From Marinicella marina (lineage in GTDB: Bacteria > Pseudomonadota > Gammaproteobacteria > Xanthomonadales > Marinicellaceae), in the NCBI RefSeq assembly GCF_030065545.1, contig NZ_JASJNC010000007.1:248001-312000 (forward strand): 64,000 nucleotides of DNA. Reading direction: 5' to 3'. This document shows positions 25,257 through 35,636 of this stretch, in pieces (the stretch's first letter is position 1; each line of letters begins with the position of its first letter). The position numbers and the translations under genes are program-made. The notes under the pieces were generated by a model. It saw only the letters and a list, made by a program, of their open reading frames with translations. It did not search any database and was not told where the DNA came from.

Positions 25257-27302
25257 TTAACCCAATAGACCGTATGGCATTTGAGCTAACAAAGGCGCAA
25301 TAACCAAACTAACAATGGCCATAACATTGATTAAAATGTTCATTGCTGGGCCAGATGTATCCTTAAATGGGTCACCCACTGTGTCACCTACAACGACGGC
25401 TTTATGCACATCTGAGCCTTTGCCACCTAAGTTGCCTTTTTCAACATACTTCTTGGCATTGTCCCAAGCACCACCTGCATTGGCCATGGTCAAAGCCAAC
25501 AGCACACAGGTAATCAAAGCGCCACCCAACATACCGCCAAGTGCAGCCGCGCCTAGGCCAAAACCGACAACAACAGGCGCCAATACCGCCAATGCGCCTG
25601 GGGCCATCATGCGTTTAAGGGCTGCCTGAGTTGCGATGTCGATGCATTTAGCACTGTCTGGTTTAGCGGTGCCTTCCATCAAACCTGGAATCTCTTTGAA
25701 TTGGCGACGAATCTCTTTGATCATGTCAAAAGCAGCATCTCCTACGGCACGCATGGTCATGGCTGATACGATGAATGGAAAAATCCCCCCTAAAAACATG
25801 CCCATCAGTACTTTGGGGTTACCAATATCAAGAACAAAGCCCTCAACTTGAGTTGAAATCACTTGTATAAACGCTGCAATAATCGCCAATGCTGCCAAAC
25901 CCGCTGCACCAATGGCAAAACCTTTACCAATCGCAGCCGTGGTGTTCCCCACCTCGTCAAGACCGTCAGTAATGGCGCGAGTTTCAGGGCCAAGCTCAGC
26001 CATCTCGGCTATGCCACCGGCATTATCAGCAACCGGCCCATAGGCATCAATCGCCATGGTAATGCCTACTGTGGCCAGCATACCTACTGCTGCAATACCA
26101 ACACCGTAAACACCAGCACCCTCTGGTAGAATCATAGATGTACCTAAAATAATGACTGCCAATGTAATCACTGGCACAACAACAGATTCCATACCAACTG
26201 CCAAACCTGCAATCATGACGGTTGCTGATCCTGTTTCACCACCTTTGGCAATTTCCCTGACTGGTTTACCACCAGTATAATATTCAGTCACCAGACCAAT
26301 CAGCATACCACCAACAGCACCTAACAAAACACATTGCCAAACACTGTTTTGGACACCCAAAGTCGAAGTCGTAAAATATGCTGCGATGATGAATATCATG
26401 GTAGCGCCCATTGTTCCGAAGCGCAAAGCCACATCAGGTTTTTTTCCTGAGAAAACCTTCACCAAGAAAATACCTAAGATGGAACAAATCAAACCAGTAG
26501 ATGCCAAAGCCAGCGGCAAGAACATCAAATCTTGTTGGCGCTCAGCAATCTGACTGTAAAGACCAACAGACATGGTCGACGCAATCGCAATACAAGCAAT
26601 CATTGAGCCACAATAGGATTCAAAAATGTCAGAACCCATTCCCGCTACATCGCCCACGTTGTCGCCGACATTATCAGCTATCACGCCAGGATTTCTTGGA
26701 TCGTCCTCTGGAATGCCAGCCTCTACTTTACCAACTAAATCAGCACCCACATCAGCACTTTTAGTAAAGATGCCACCACCAACACGCGAGAACAAGGCCA
26801 CCACAGAACCACCCATACCGAAGCCATGAATTGATTCCACTGTGTGGGGATCACCACCGAATAGCATGTACAAAGTACCGATACCCAATAGGCCCATAGC
26901 TGCTACGGTCAAGCCCATAATTGAACCACCATAAAAGGCCACAGATAGCGCCTCGGCAGCACCTTTTTCATTGGCCGCAACCGTGGTTCTGACGTTGGCT
27001 TTGGTGGCTGAAAACATACCAAAATAGCCTGCAATGCCTGAACAAAAAGCCCCCAGAATGAATGCGAACGGCGTGTGCCAATCACCAAAACCAACATATA
27101 GGCCAATGACAATAACGACAATAAACAACATCAACAAACTGTATTCACGACGCATGAAAACCATGGCGCCATCATGAATTTCTTTGGCAATCTCTTGGAC
27201 TTTACCGGTTCCTGCGGGCATCTTATTTACCAGCATATAAATGACCAATGCCATAAACAAGCCCAGACCGCCCACAATCAGTGGGATTAATTCTTGATTC
27301 AT
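25257..27302 (-). CDS. hppA: Membrane-bound ion-translocating pyrophosphatase, K+-dependent type
   Basis: This inner-membrane pump couples PPi hydrolysis to ion transport. The 681-residue protein has about 16 membrane segments and the substrate-site motifs [39 protein letters not shown], and near the C-terminus [20 protein letters not shown] with [10 protein letters not shown]. The signature [14 protein letters not shown] has Ala where K+-independent enzymes have Lys (GNTTKA), so K+ dependence is predicted from family knowledge. Whether it pumps H+, Na+ or both cannot be read here. AGAGGAAAA precedes the ATG, and a 14-bp palindrome sits 39 bases upstream (27341-27354). Confidence 0.95.
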   Translation of the reverse strand: MNQELIPLIVGGLGLFMALVIYMLVNKMPAGTGKVQEIAKEIHDGAMVFMRREYSLLMLFIVVIVIGLYVGFGDWHTPFAFILGAFCSGIAGYFGMFSATKANVRTTVAANEKGAAEALSVAFYGGSIMGLTVAAMGLLGIGTLYMLFGGDPHTVESIHGFGMGGSVVALFSRVGGGIFTKSADVGADLVGKVEAGIPEDDPRNPGVIADNVGDNVGDVAGMGSDIFESYCGSMIACIAIASTMSVGLYSQIAERQQDLMFLPLALASTGLICSILGIFLVKVFSGKKPDVALRFGTMGATMIFIIAAYFTTSTLGVQNSVWQCVLLGAVGGMLIGLVTEYYTGGKPVREIAKGGETGSATVMIAGLAVGMESVVVPVITLAVIILGTSMILPEGAGVYGVGIAAVGMLATVGITMAIDAYGPVADNAGGIAEMAELGPETRAITDGLDEVGNTTAAIGKGFAIGAAGLAALAIIAAFIQVISTQVEGFVLDIGNPKVLMGMFLGGIFPFIVSAMTMRAVGDAAFDMIKEIRRQFKEIPGLMEGTAKPDSAKCIDIATQAALKRMMAPGALAVLAPVVVGFGLGAAALGGMLGGALITCVLLALTMANAGGAWDNAKKYVEKGNLGGKGSDVHKAVVVGDTVGDPFKDTSGPAMNILINVMAIVSLVIAPLLAQMPYGLLG

Positions 27303-27340
27303 ATATTTTCCTCTTTTTCGGTTGATTAACTCTTATTATC

Positions 27341-27354
27341 TGTACCAAGGTACA
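27341..27354. repeat. Perfect 14-bp palindrome upstream of hppA
   Basis: TGTACC-AA-GGTACA lies 39-52 bases upstream of the hppA ATG, close to A/T-rich -10-like sequence. It may be a dyad operator or a short 5' hairpin. Confidence 0.35.
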
Positions 27355-27479
27355 TCCTATTAATCATAACATATTCAAGCAGTTAAGTGCGTGCACATGT
27401 GATGCTAATTGGCTTACTGGAAGATCACAAGAATATAAATTTATTACCTTCTTCCTCTATCCAACTTCAGGCAATCGCT

Positions 27480-27485
27480 TATAAT
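27480..27485 (+). promoter_or_regulatory. -10 element upstream of lgt
   Basis: A perfect TATAAT ends 30 bases before the lgt ATG at 27516. No convincing -35 is present at 16-18 bases. Confidence 0.4.
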
Positions 27486-27515
27486 AGATATTTCATACAT
27501 CACCACAATGCCCAC

Positions 27516-28379
27516 ATGGAAATAACTTACCCAGTCATTGATTTCAATCCCATCTTTTTATCGTTAGGGCCTCTAGATATCCATTGGTATGGGGTGACTT
27601 ATTTAATTGGCTTTGGGTTTTATTTCCTGTTGGGAAAATACCGTTTAAAACATCATCCAAGTTCGTGGAATAACGATCAACTTTCTGACTTTTTGTTTTA
27701 TGGCGCGCTTGGCGTCATCATCGGAGGTCGTTTGGGGTGGTTGCTGTTTTATAACGACACCTCAATCCTCGATGATTATTCTTTGCCGTTCAGGATATGG
27801 GAAGGCGGCATGTCTTTCCACGGCGGTCTGGCAGGTGTGTTGTTGGCCATGCTTTATTTTAAAAACAAAACAAACAAAACATTTTTTCAGGTCAGTGATT
27901 TCATTGCACCGCTGATACCCACTGGTATCCTCTCTGTGCGCCTGGGAAATTTTATCAACGGTGAATTATGGGGGCGTTTAACTGACAAACCCTGGGCCAT
28001 GATATTCCCAGATTCGCTACCGATTCATTTGCACCCAAGTAACATGAGCACCACAGCATGGCAACAAATGTACCAAGAAGGCCAATTGAATGCTTTTGCT
28101 CGACATCCATCAGCGCTTTACGAAGCCATAGGCGAGGGTTTAATTACATTTTTTGTTGTGTGGTTGGTTGCCAATCGGGCCAAACGCCAAGGCACTGTAT
28201 CTGCTGTATTTTTATTGAGTTATGGCATCGCCAGATTTGTGGTCGAATTTTTCCGAGAACCAGATGCTAACCGCGGTTTTATTGCCTTTGACTGGATGAC
28301 CATGGGACATTTGCTGACTTTACCGTTGTTATTGGCAGGATTGTTGATTTTACTCAGCAAGCGACCGATGAAAAAATAA
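27516..28379 (+). CDS. lgt: Phosphatidylglycerol:prolipoprotein diacylglyceryl transferase
   Basis: Lgt adds diacylglycerol to the lipobox cysteine of prolipoproteins in the inner membrane. I chose the ATG at 27516 (MEITYPVIDFNPIFLSLGPL), giving 287 residues, the family length; an open frame extends 43 codons further upstream without conservation. Signatures include IHWYGVTYLIGF, WEGGMSFHGGLAGV and the diagnostic RLGNFINGELWGR, then HPSALYEAIGEG. Seven membrane segments are visible. It converges on gspN with the stops one base apart. Confidence 0.96.
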   Translation: MEITYPVIDFNPIFLSLGPLDIHWYGVTYLIGFGFYFLLGKYRLKHHPSSWNNDQLSDFLFYGALGVIIGGRLGWLLFYNDTSILDDYSLPFRIWEGGMSFHGGLAGVLLAMLYFKNKTNKTFFQVSDFIAPLIPTGILSVRLGNFINGELWGRLTDKPWAMIFPDSLPIHLHPSNMSTTAWQQMYQEGQLNAFARHPSALYEAIGEGLITFFVVWLVANRAKRQGTVSAVFLLSYGIARFVVEFFREPDANRGFIAFDWMTMGHLLTLPLLLAGLLILLSKRPMKK

Positions 28380-28380
28380 A

Positions 28381-29145
28381 TCAGTAGAAGCCTGCTAAAT
28401 TCAATACCCGACCGCCGCCACGCCTGGCATCACCAACTGAGTTGAGCACCGCATCCAATTCATAAAAACCGGCTTTGGGTATGATATCTAATTTCAGCTG
28501 CCAACGACGTGGTTGGATATACAAGGCACCTGAAACGTTCATGGCCTGAGACTGACTGGTAAAATTGCCGACTATGATGCCGGGTTTTTGGGTTGATAGT
28601 GTCAATGTTACTGTGCCCAAATCCAATTGCCTTGGTTGAGTGAGCATAAAATCACGCAATGTGACTTCGCCCTCGATTCGATCTAAGCCACCGTTTGAGT
28701 TGAACTCGACTTGATTCATATTCACTTGTGCATACCCATCCAGTTGACCAAATTGAATTTGCAAAAATGGTTTAATCAAAGCCCAATTGATAAAGCCTGT
28801 GACTTTTTTAAAGGATTGACTTTCTGCAGTGACTTTTTTCAACTCAAAAGTCATGTCATAGTTTGATTCCGATACCCTGACTTTACCACCAATGCCATTC
28901 AAGGAATTTGGATACAACAACCATTCAGCTCGTCCCAAAGGTGCAGAGCGAAAAGTCAAAGAATCAGCAGCGCCTTTGACAGCACTGCCAGATATACCAC
29001 TGAGGGCAACCGGTTTGAGCTGTTGTTTGACGTGATCATAATATAAATTCAATGGTGCCACAGCCAAAGCCAGCACTGCAATGATGATTATTATGAATAC
29101 AAACTTAAACAGTTTCCCTAAACGGTCGCCACTACTCAACATCAC
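28381..29145 (-). CDS. gspN: Type II secretion system protein N (GspN)
   Basis: The 254-residue protein has one N-terminal membrane anchor (about 14-32) followed by a periplasmic beta-rich domain (LSGISGSAVKGAADSLTFRS, GRAEWLLYPNSL, LEL-type strands), as in GspN. It overlaps gspM by 4 bp, in the usual L-M-N order, and is the last gene of the unit. GspN is present in only some T2SSs. Assignment rests on context plus overall pattern. Confidence 0.8.
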   Translation of the reverse strand: MMLSSGDRLGKLFKFVFIIIIIAVLALAVAPLNLYYDHVKQQLKPVALSGISGSAVKGAADSLTFRSAPLGRAEWLLYPNSLNGIGGKVRVSESNYDMTFELKKVTAESQSFKKVTGFINWALIKPFLQIQFGQLDGYAQVNMNQVEFNSNGGLDRIEGEVTLRDFMLTQPRQLDLGTVTLTLSTQKPGIIVGNFTSQSQAMNVSGALYIQPRRWQLKLDIIPKAGFYELDAVLNSVGDARRGGGRVLNLAGFY

Positions 29146-29633
29146 TTAACTAACCTCATTCTGATTTCTGTCAACCCCAAGCTGGAGTCAACCACATTGA
29201 TATCGATTTGATCGACTTGAACTGCATATGTTTTGGCTATCAGCTCCAGCCAATCAACCACTTGATTAAAAGACACACCTTGGAGCCAAATTGAAATCCT
29301 GTCCTCATCAATGGGTTCGGTGCGATTCACCATCTGTTGTAATCCCGCTTGCTGTAATTGTTGATCCAGCCAAGAAGAAAAAGTCATGTTGATTGGAATT
29401 TCTTGTACCGAAACCAGCTCAGTGGCACCCATATCACCAGTCATCTCTTGCATCTGGCTGAGTTTTGATTGTAAACGAGCGTTGATATCAACCTGTTGTT
29501 CAATGTGCTGATTCACAGGCAAATAAACAATAACCCATATCAGCGCCAGTGATATCAAAACGCTTCCCACACCCAATAAACGTTGTTCACTGCTGCTCAA
29601 AGTGGCAAACCAATTTTTTATTTGCTTGATCAT
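29142..29633 (-). CDS. gspM: Type II secretion system protein M (GspM)
   Basis: The 163-residue protein has a short cytoplasmic N-terminus (IKNWFATLSSSEQRLLGVGS), one membrane helix (LISLALIWVIVYLP), a coiled-coil segment, and a ferredoxin-like periplasmic domain (ISIWLQGVSFNQVVDWLELI). It partners with GspL in the inner-membrane platform. It overlaps gspL and gspN by 4 bp each. Confidence 0.88.
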   Translation of the reverse strand: MIKQIKNWFATLSSSEQRLLGVGSVLISLALIWVIVYLPVNQHIEQQVDINARLQSKLSQMQEMTGDMGATELVSVQEIPINMTFSSWLDQQLQQAGLQQMVNRTEPIDEDRISIWLQGVSFNQVVDWLELIAKTYAVQVDQIDINVVDSSLGLTEIRMRLVK

Positions 29634-30805
29634 CTGGGCACCACGGTCAATATTGATCTGAAACTGTTGTCATCCGTCAATTCATTGACCCCTATTTGCA
29701 CATCAAATGTGATGGCTTGAAGTTGTAATGCTTGGTGATATGCATTGATGGCACTCATAGATGGTGCATTGATTTGTAGTTCAATTTTGTTATCAACCAT
29801 TCTTAGACCGTTGATTTGAATCAAAGGTTGCTGCTGCAATACAGCCCCAATACCTTGCAACGCCTCCAGCAGCACATTGCTTTGTTGGTTGTTGCTGTCG
29901 CCCCTGAGTTTCAACCTGGATTGCAGTGCTGCAAAAGGATCAACCAATTCTGCTTGTGCTGCATCTGGAAAATTATTAATGAATAAGTTCTTTTGTTGAT
30001 TTTTCAGTTCTGCTATGGATTGATTTAATTTGAACCATTGAAATCCTTGAATAAAAACCCAACTGCATAACAACAATACGGCCAAATAAGTAATTGGCTT
30101 GAGCGATTGTTGCTGTTGATTTTGTTGTTCATTTTTTATCGCATCAATATATAAATTGATGGGGTCTGCATGATTCATGGCTGCACAACACATGGCTGCA
30201 GTTAAACTGTGATCTACAGTGATTTTCAAACCTTCAAAATCAGTACCCTCTTGGGTTACCAGTACTTTTAGGTTGGCTGCAAATACAGCCACCATCTTGG
30301 CTACTTGCGTATTGGCAATGCGCATGGCTGAATCGTCACCAAACCTGATTAAGGAACTTTCATCCTCCTGCCACAAATACATTTTATCTGTTGCACGAGG
30401 CAACCAATTGGCTTCACTGTATATTGCTGTAACCTGAAGTTCATGCTGTTTAATTTGCTGATGCAATTGATTCAAAAGACCTTTTTCAATCGCCGCCACT
30501 GATTGTTGGTTTTCAGATAACATCCGAAATGCATAATAATTATCATCCACCTCATTACTGAGCTCTTCCTCGATAGCGAATGGAATTGATTTATTCAGCA
30601 GTTCTTTGCTCTTGGAAGCGATGTGCGTCTGGGTCAGATAAACCCAACTGGCAGGCAGTAAAACAGTCAGCGCATCAACACGGAGTTGTTCATCAGACCA
30701 ATCATTGATTGGTAAGGTATCACATACCTTTGATTGCGCACCATAACGGTACAAGCATAGAGGCTTACCACCGTCATTGATGCGCAATATCATTTGCTGA
30801 GTCAT
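29630..30805 (-). CDS. gspL: Type II secretion system protein L (GspL)
   Basis: The 391-residue protein has an actin-like cytoplasmic domain (1-~240; LLPASWVYLTQTHIASKSKE, PFAIEEELSNEVDDNYYAF), one membrane helix (about 245-265), and a periplasmic domain. GspL anchors the GspE ATPase. A TATAAT at 30832-30837 (minus) lies in the 42-bp gap after the RND gene, so gspLMN may have its own promoter or be read through from the lipase operon. No clear Shine-Dalgarno sequence precedes the ATG. gspC, D, E and F are not in the window. Confidence 0.9.
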   Translation of the reverse strand: MTQQMILRINDGGKPLCLYRYGAQSKVCDTLPINDWSDEQLRVDALTVLLPASWVYLTQTHIASKSKELLNKSIPFAIEEELSNEVDDNYYAFRMLSENQQSVAAIEKGLLNQLHQQIKQHELQVTAIYSEANWLPRATDKMYLWQEDESSLIRFGDDSAMRIANTQVAKMVAVFAANLKVLVTQEGTDFEGLKITVDHSLTAAMCCAAMNHADPINLYIDAIKNEQQNQQQQSLKPITYLAVLLLCSWVFIQGFQWFKLNQSIAELKNQQKNLFINNFPDAAQAELVDPFAALQSRLKLRGDSNNQQSNVLLEALQGIGAVLQQQPLIQINGLRMVDNKIELQINAPSMSAINAYHQALQLQAITFDVQIGVNELTDDNSFRSILTVVPR

Positions 30806-30847
30806 AATTTTTACTGGATTAAATCCTCTGCATTATAACTCGTTTTA

Positions 30848-33229
30848 TCAGGCTCCCTTTCGATATTTTGGCATCAACCAATAGGCCAATGCAGGCAACA
30901 AGAACAATGCACCCACCATATTCAAAATGAACATGAAGGCCAATAATATGCCCATATCAGCTTGGAATTGTAAATCACTGAAAATCCAAGTGCCTACACC
31001 AATGCCGAGAGTCAAAGCGGTGAACAACACTGCTTTACCTGTCAGTTTTAGAGTTTCACGGTAGGCCTCATACAAGCTGAATCCTTGTTTCAATAACCCT
31101 TGCAGTCGACTGAAGATGTAAATACCGTAATCAACACCAATACCGACACCCAGTGCCACAACAGGCAAGGTATTCACTTTCAAGCCAATCCCTAAGAACG
31201 CCATCAGCGCATAGGCCAAAACCGAAACCAAAGCCAAAGGCAGCACAATTGCAATGGTGCCTGTGATTGATTTAAAGGTGATTAAACACAACAAGATAAT
31301 TGCGCCATAAACCATGATGAGCATAGGCATTTGAGCACCTTTAACCACATCATTGGTTGAAGCCATGACTCCAGCATTACCAGTAGCCAGTCTGAACTTA
31401 ACTTCACCTTCGAGCAGTTCGCCGTTTTCATCAGTGGCAAAAGGCGCATCAGCTTGATAAGCCTTAACCGCTGCAACCACCTTGTTGATGGTGGTGGCCT
31501 TGTGGTCTTCGGTGAATATCGTTATGGGCATAACACTACAGTCTTGGTTCAATAAGCCCGTGTCTGTTTCTATGCCAGAAAGCGACTGTCTCATGACGTA
31601 ATTGTTGCGAGATAACTCACGCCATTTAATGTTACCTTCGTTCCATCCTGCGGTGATGATTTTGGCAAATTGCGACAATGTGATCACTTTCTGCACACCT
31701 TCAACGTTTGACATGTGCCAAGCAAAACGATCGATGTTTTGCATCGCTTTGAAGCTTTCGGTACATGCGTTTGGTGTCGTTTCAGCAATCACATTTATCA
31801 TGTCGACACCCAAAGCAAACTCACTGCTGATTTTCATGGCGTCTTGATTGTATCTGGCCTCAGGGCGTAATTCAGGCACCCCAGCTTGAGAGTCTCCAAT
31901 CTGCATTTCTTGACTTTTCATGTAACCAAACACGAACAAACCAATGGTTAGCACCACTGCGACTGACGCCAATGGATTTTTGGCGAAACCAGCAATTCCA
32001 ACCCAAACACCTTTGGATTGATCTTTGTTGGCAAATTTGGCACAAAATTGATCATAATTTTTCATCTTGACGCCTGATAGCAGCAATGGCAACAAAATCA
32101 AATTAGTCACGATAATCAATGCAACACCAATCGTTGCTGTGATGGCCAATTCTTGAATGATCTCAATGTTGATGAAATAAATGGTCGCAAAACCGATGGT
32201 GTCTGAAAGCAAGGCAATCGCACCTGGGGCTAAGAGTGCACAGAATGCAGCCCTGGCTGCAGAGTCCGGATTTCTGCTGTTAACTGGTTGGTGCACCATT
32301 TTATCTGTCCACCCAGAGATCATTTGCACGCCATGACTGACCCCAATGGCAAACACCAAGAAGGGAGTCAGTATGTTCATCGGGTCTATCCCCATACCCA
32401 TCAGTTTTAATGTACCCATTTGCCAAACCACAGCAACCAGGGAACAAAGAATCGGATAAAGTGTGAGCTTCCAGTTTTTAGAATACCAATACAGTAAGAC
32501 AGCGGTTATGAAAATCGCCAAAGCAAAGAAATAAAGTACTGATTTAGCGCCCTCAGCAATGTCGCCGACAATTTTAGCGAAGCCAATGATGTGTACTGTT
32601 TGTCCCTCACCTTCAAATTTAGTTCTGATTTCCTCAAGTTGCCTAGCAATCTCTTGGTAATCAACTTTTTCACCGGTTTGTGGGTTGCGTTCTTGCAGGT
32701 CGGCCCACACCATGGCGCCATTAAAATCTTCAGCCACCAAACGCCCTAACACACCTGCTTTTACGATATTGCCTCGAACCGTTTCAAACATCTTCGGCGA
32801 AGGTGAGAAATCGGCAGGGATGACGTTACCACCGGCGAAACCATCTTCCACCACCTCAACAAATCGAACATTGGGTGTGAATATGGATTTTACACTGGCT
32901 CGATTGACCCCTGGTATAAACACCACGGCATCAGTCATTTGCTCTAACTTGTCGAAGAATTGTTGATTGAACATGTTACCACTTTCATCCATGATTGAGA
33001 CCAGGATGCGGTTTGCACCCCTGAATTTCTCATGTTCCATGAAAGTCTTCATGTATTCATGGTCAAGTGGTAATTGTTTTTCAAAGCCAGCATCAACTTT
33101 TAATTGGCTGGCAAAATAAGCCATTACTATTGTTATTATAAACAACAAGAACAGGATGACCTTTTTACTGCTGAACAGAATGGATTCACATACTGCTGCA
33201 AATTTACTTTTAGAATTGTTATCAGTCAT
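30848..33229 (-). CDS. RND-superfamily (MMPL-type) exporter
   Basis: The 793-residue protein has twelve membrane segments in two repeats: one N-terminal helix (about 25-42), a large periplasmic domain, five helices, and a second copy of the same pattern. The characteristic helix-4 motifs read AIGVSHGVQMISGW in the first half and GVGIGVDYGIYIFSRLQ in the second. This is the stand-alone COG1033-type RND family, which exports hydrophobic or lipid molecules (e.g. HpnN); the substrate here is unknown. It lies 11 bp after the YCF48-like gene and closes a five-gene unit with a lipase, DUF1302 and DUF1329. Confidence 0.9.
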   Translation of the reverse strand: MTDNNSKSKFAAVCESILFSSKKVILFLLFIITIVMAYFASQLKVDAGFEKQLPLDHEYMKTFMEHEKFRGANRILVSIMDESGNMFNQQFFDKLEQMTDAVVFIPGVNRASVKSIFTPNVRFVEVVEDGFAGGNVIPADFSPSPKMFETVRGNIVKAGVLGRLVAEDFNGAMVWADLQERNPQTGEKVDYQEIARQLEEIRTKFEGEGQTVHIIGFAKIVGDIAEGAKSVLYFFALAIFITAVLLYWYSKNWKLTLYPILCSLVAVVWQMGTLKLMGMGIDPMNILTPFLVFAIGVSHGVQMISGWTDKMVHQPVNSRNPDSAARAAFCALLAPGAIALLSDTIGFATIYFINIEIIQELAITATIGVALIIVTNLILLPLLLSGVKMKNYDQFCAKFANKDQSKGVWVGIAGFAKNPLASVAVVLTIGLFVFGYMKSQEMQIGDSQAGVPELRPEARYNQDAMKISSEFALGVDMINVIAETTPNACTESFKAMQNIDRFAWHMSNVEGVQKVITLSQFAKIITAGWNEGNIKWRELSRNNYVMRQSLSGIETDTGLLNQDCSVMPITIFTEDHKATTINKVVAAVKAYQADAPFATDENGELLEGEVKFRLATGNAGVMASTNDVVKGAQMPMLIMVYGAIILLCLITFKSITGTIAIVLPLALVSVLAYALMAFLGIGLKVNTLPVVALGVGIGVDYGIYIFSRLQGLLKQGFSLYEAYRETLKLTGKAVLFTALTLGIGVGTWIFSDLQFQADMGILLAFMFILNMVGALFLLPALAYWLMPKYRKGA

Positions 33230-33240
33230 GAGTATGCCCC

Positions 33241-34173
33241 TTATTGTGCTAATGCTTGAAATTTGTAACCTGTTTCACCAATCAGCAAGACCTTGCTTCC
33301 ACTGATGAGAGCGTCGGCGTAATCATCTCCTGAGTCGCCACCTTTGAACTGTTCAAGCGATTGGTTTTGGTAAACCAATCGTGCACCGTTGGCGCCTACC
33401 AATAACAACTTGTCATCATCCAATGCTGTGGCACCAAATAAATTATTGGGTTCTGAGGCACTGATTTCTTCCCAAGTAAGACCTTGGTCCATGGAACTCA
33501 ATACATTGCCACGCAGACCAAACAAAATAATTTCATCACCCAACGTTTCAACTCCGAACATGGAACCCATATACGGCAACTCAACGTCTTCCCAAGTTTC
33601 ACCCGCATCTAAACTGCGAAAAAAGTAACCTGCCTCGGCCGCAATGTAATAATTGCCATCTTCCCCCAGCGTGATATCATTCAGGTGGTAATCTAACTCC
33701 TCACTGATGAGGTCATCATTCCAATTCTGTCCGCCATCGGTTGTACTCAAAATGGTGCCATAAGCACCAATCACAAAACCGGTGTTTTCATCCACAAAAT
33801 GAGCTGACAACAAAGGTACTTCTCTGTCAGCATCGTAAAATTGCAACTCCCATGTTTCACCAGCATCACTGCTGTGAATGATCGCGGCATCATGGCCAAC
33901 AGCCCAAACATTTCTGTTTTGAACCACCACCTTAGTCAAAGTAATGTTTACAGGTACATTCTCAATCTGGCGCCAGTATTGGCCACCATCATTGCTTTTG
34001 AGAATGTGTCCTCTTTCTCCTACCATTATCAACTCATTGCCAACTTTAGCCACTGACAACATCAGCGACTCATCCGCCAATGGCATGACCTCAGCAGGTT
34101 GCTGAGCATGTGAGTGCGCCGCCAATACCAGCAAAGCACTGCACATAAAAACTTTTATCATTAAATTCATCAT
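33241..34173 (-). CDS. Exported YCF48/BNR-repeat propeller protein
   Basis: From ATG-ATG at 34173/34170 the product is about 310 residues with a signal peptide (MIKVFMCSALLVLAAHSHA) and six or seven propeller blades. Repeated motifs are SNDGGQYWRQI, SSDAGETWELQF, TTDGGQNWNDD, SLDAGETWEDV and SMDQGLTWEEI, typical of YCF48/HCF136-like and sialidase-type BNR repeats. GGTGG precedes the ATG pair. An open frame extends upstream to a TTG at 34203, with no support. The fold is a binding scaffold, not an enzyme; its role here is unknown. Confidence 0.87.
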   Translation of the reverse strand: MMNLMIKVFMCSALLVLAAHSHAQQPAEVMPLADESLMLSVAKVGNELIMVGERGHILKSNDGGQYWRQIENVPVNITLTKVVVQNRNVWAVGHDAAIIHSSDAGETWELQFYDADREVPLLSAHFVDENTGFVIGAYGTILSTTDGGQNWNDDLISEELDYHLNDITLGEDGNYYIAAEAGYFFRSLDAGETWEDVELPYMGSMFGVETLGDEIILFGLRGNVLSSMDQGLTWEEISASEPNNLFGATALDDDKLLLVGANGARLVYQNQSLEQFKGGDSGDDYADALISGSKVLLIGETGYKFQALAQ

Positions 34174-34253
34174 AGTCCACCCAAAAAAAATGGCCATGAA
34201 CAAAAACCTTGCTCACAGCCACCGTATTTATAGTATTAACTCAACAACACAGA

Positions 34254-35618
34254 TCAGCGTCTTCCGCGTTTACGCAGTGCACTTGGTGTGTAGTTGTTCT
34301 CGCTTAATGGCGTGTTAAATGTGTTTACTTGATCCTGGTTATCTAAGCCAACAGCCACATAACGACCTGATTGCAAGTCGTGATGAACTTCAACAGTTGA
34401 CCAGAAGGTTGGAACTTCATAGTAGTTGATGCTGTGAGCTTCAGAAAAACGCCACAACTCGCCCCTACGATCATAGTGGTCAGTCAGCAAAATTTGGTAA
34501 CTGTCTTCATCTAGATAGAAGGTTCTGCGAGAATTGATGTGTCTGAAACCATCTCTTAAGTTGGCCTCAATCACGTGAACCCGGTGTAACTCATAACGCA
34601 TGTAGCTTGGATCCAAGTGACCTGGCTTAACCATATCCTCAACTTTAGAATCAAAGCTGTGAGCCTTATAAGAGTTGTAAGGTACATACATTTCTTTGGT
34701 GCCAGTCCATTCCCAAGTGAAGCGGTCCATGGCGCCATTGAACATGTCAGTCATGTCATTGGTTCTCAAACCATCAGAGGCCGTTCCAGGGTTATCATAA
34801 GCCACGTTCGGCGCCCTTCTTACACGACGTTGGCCTGGATTATAAATCCATGCTTGGCGAGGTGTTTCAGTCTGATTCATGGTTTCATGTACCAACAGCA
34901 CACGACCTGCTAATCGTGCAGGTGACTCAACCACTTGGTAGAAATACAACAGGATGTTATCAATATCGTCAATGGTGTTACCAGGTACGTAATACTTACC
35001 GTAAAGTTCCTCTCGTAAACGAACCAGTGTGTAATTACCACTAGAAGTTGGAGCCACTTGGTTGTTGTATCTTACACCACCGGTGCCTTTGTATTTCAAC
35101 TTGTGATTTAGGATTAACTCATAAGCATTTTCAGGAAACGGAAAAGGAAAACCTTCTGCAACCCCTGTGACACCCTCACCATCAGCAATCAAGGTACCTG
35201 TTTTGGCATTTTCACGGGTCTTCTCATAAATACGCTCAGGAAATGAGGCCGATCTTCTGGTGGGATAAACATCCATCCTGAATGTCTCAGGATAACGTTC
35301 GAACATGGCTTGTTGACCCACGGAGAGGTTTTCTGCATATTCTTTGTAGTTACTGGCATCGATGGTGAATTTAACTTGATCATCTGCAAATGGATCTTGG
35401 TGATGATCACCCACTTGATAACCGGCTGGTGGCGCAGTAATGCCACCAGTCCAAGCAGGAATGGTACCTGCTTCATTACCGGCGCGGACAGCACCGACAG
35501 GCGTCAAATCAGTTGATAAGCGATCTACTTGATCTGGGCGAGGACCAGCATGCGCTGATCCTGCAATGACAGTTAGTCCAATCAATGATGACAGAACTGT
35601 TTTTTTAAATAATTTCAT
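34254..35618 (-). CDS. DUF1329 periplasmic protein
   Basis: The 454-residue protein has a signal peptide (MKLFKKTVLSSLIGLTVIAG, ending SAHA) and the DUF1329 pattern: VDRLSTDLTPVGAVRAGNEA, GTIPAWTGGIT, FTIDASNYKEYAENLS, MDVYPTRRSASFPERIYE and the EWTGTKEMYVPYNSYK region. DUF1329 members are outer-membrane or periplasmic proteins with a LolA/LolB-like fold by prediction. It follows the DUF1302 gene by 18 bp. The protein probably handles a lipid-like ligand; that is inference from fold and partners. Confidence 0.88.
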   Translation of the reverse strand: MKLFKKTVLSSLIGLTVIAGSAHAGPRPDQVDRLSTDLTPVGAVRAGNEAGTIPAWTGGITAPPAGYQVGDHHQDPFADDQVKFTIDASNYKEYAENLSVGQQAMFERYPETFRMDVYPTRRSASFPERIYEKTRENAKTGTLIADGEGVTGVAEGFPFPFPENAYELILNHKLKYKGTGGVRYNNQVAPTSSGNYTLVRLREELYGKYYVPGNTIDDIDNILLYFYQVVESPARLAGRVLLVHETMNQTETPRQAWIYNPGQRRVRRAPNVAYDNPGTASDGLRTNDMTDMFNGAMDRFTWEWTGTKEMYVPYNSYKAHSFDSKVEDMVKPGHLDPSYMRYELHRVHVIEANLRDGFRHINSRRTFYLDEDSYQILLTDHYDRRGELWRFSEAHSINYYEVPTFWSTVEVHHDLQSGRYVAVGLDNQDQVNTFNTPLSENNYTPSALRKRGRR

Positions 35619-35636
35619 GTTTGTTTACTCCTGCAA

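Noticed and set aside
27387..27515. N-terminal 43-codon extension of lgt
   Set aside because: The extension is non-conserved, and a TATAAT lies within it, so it is upstream DNA.
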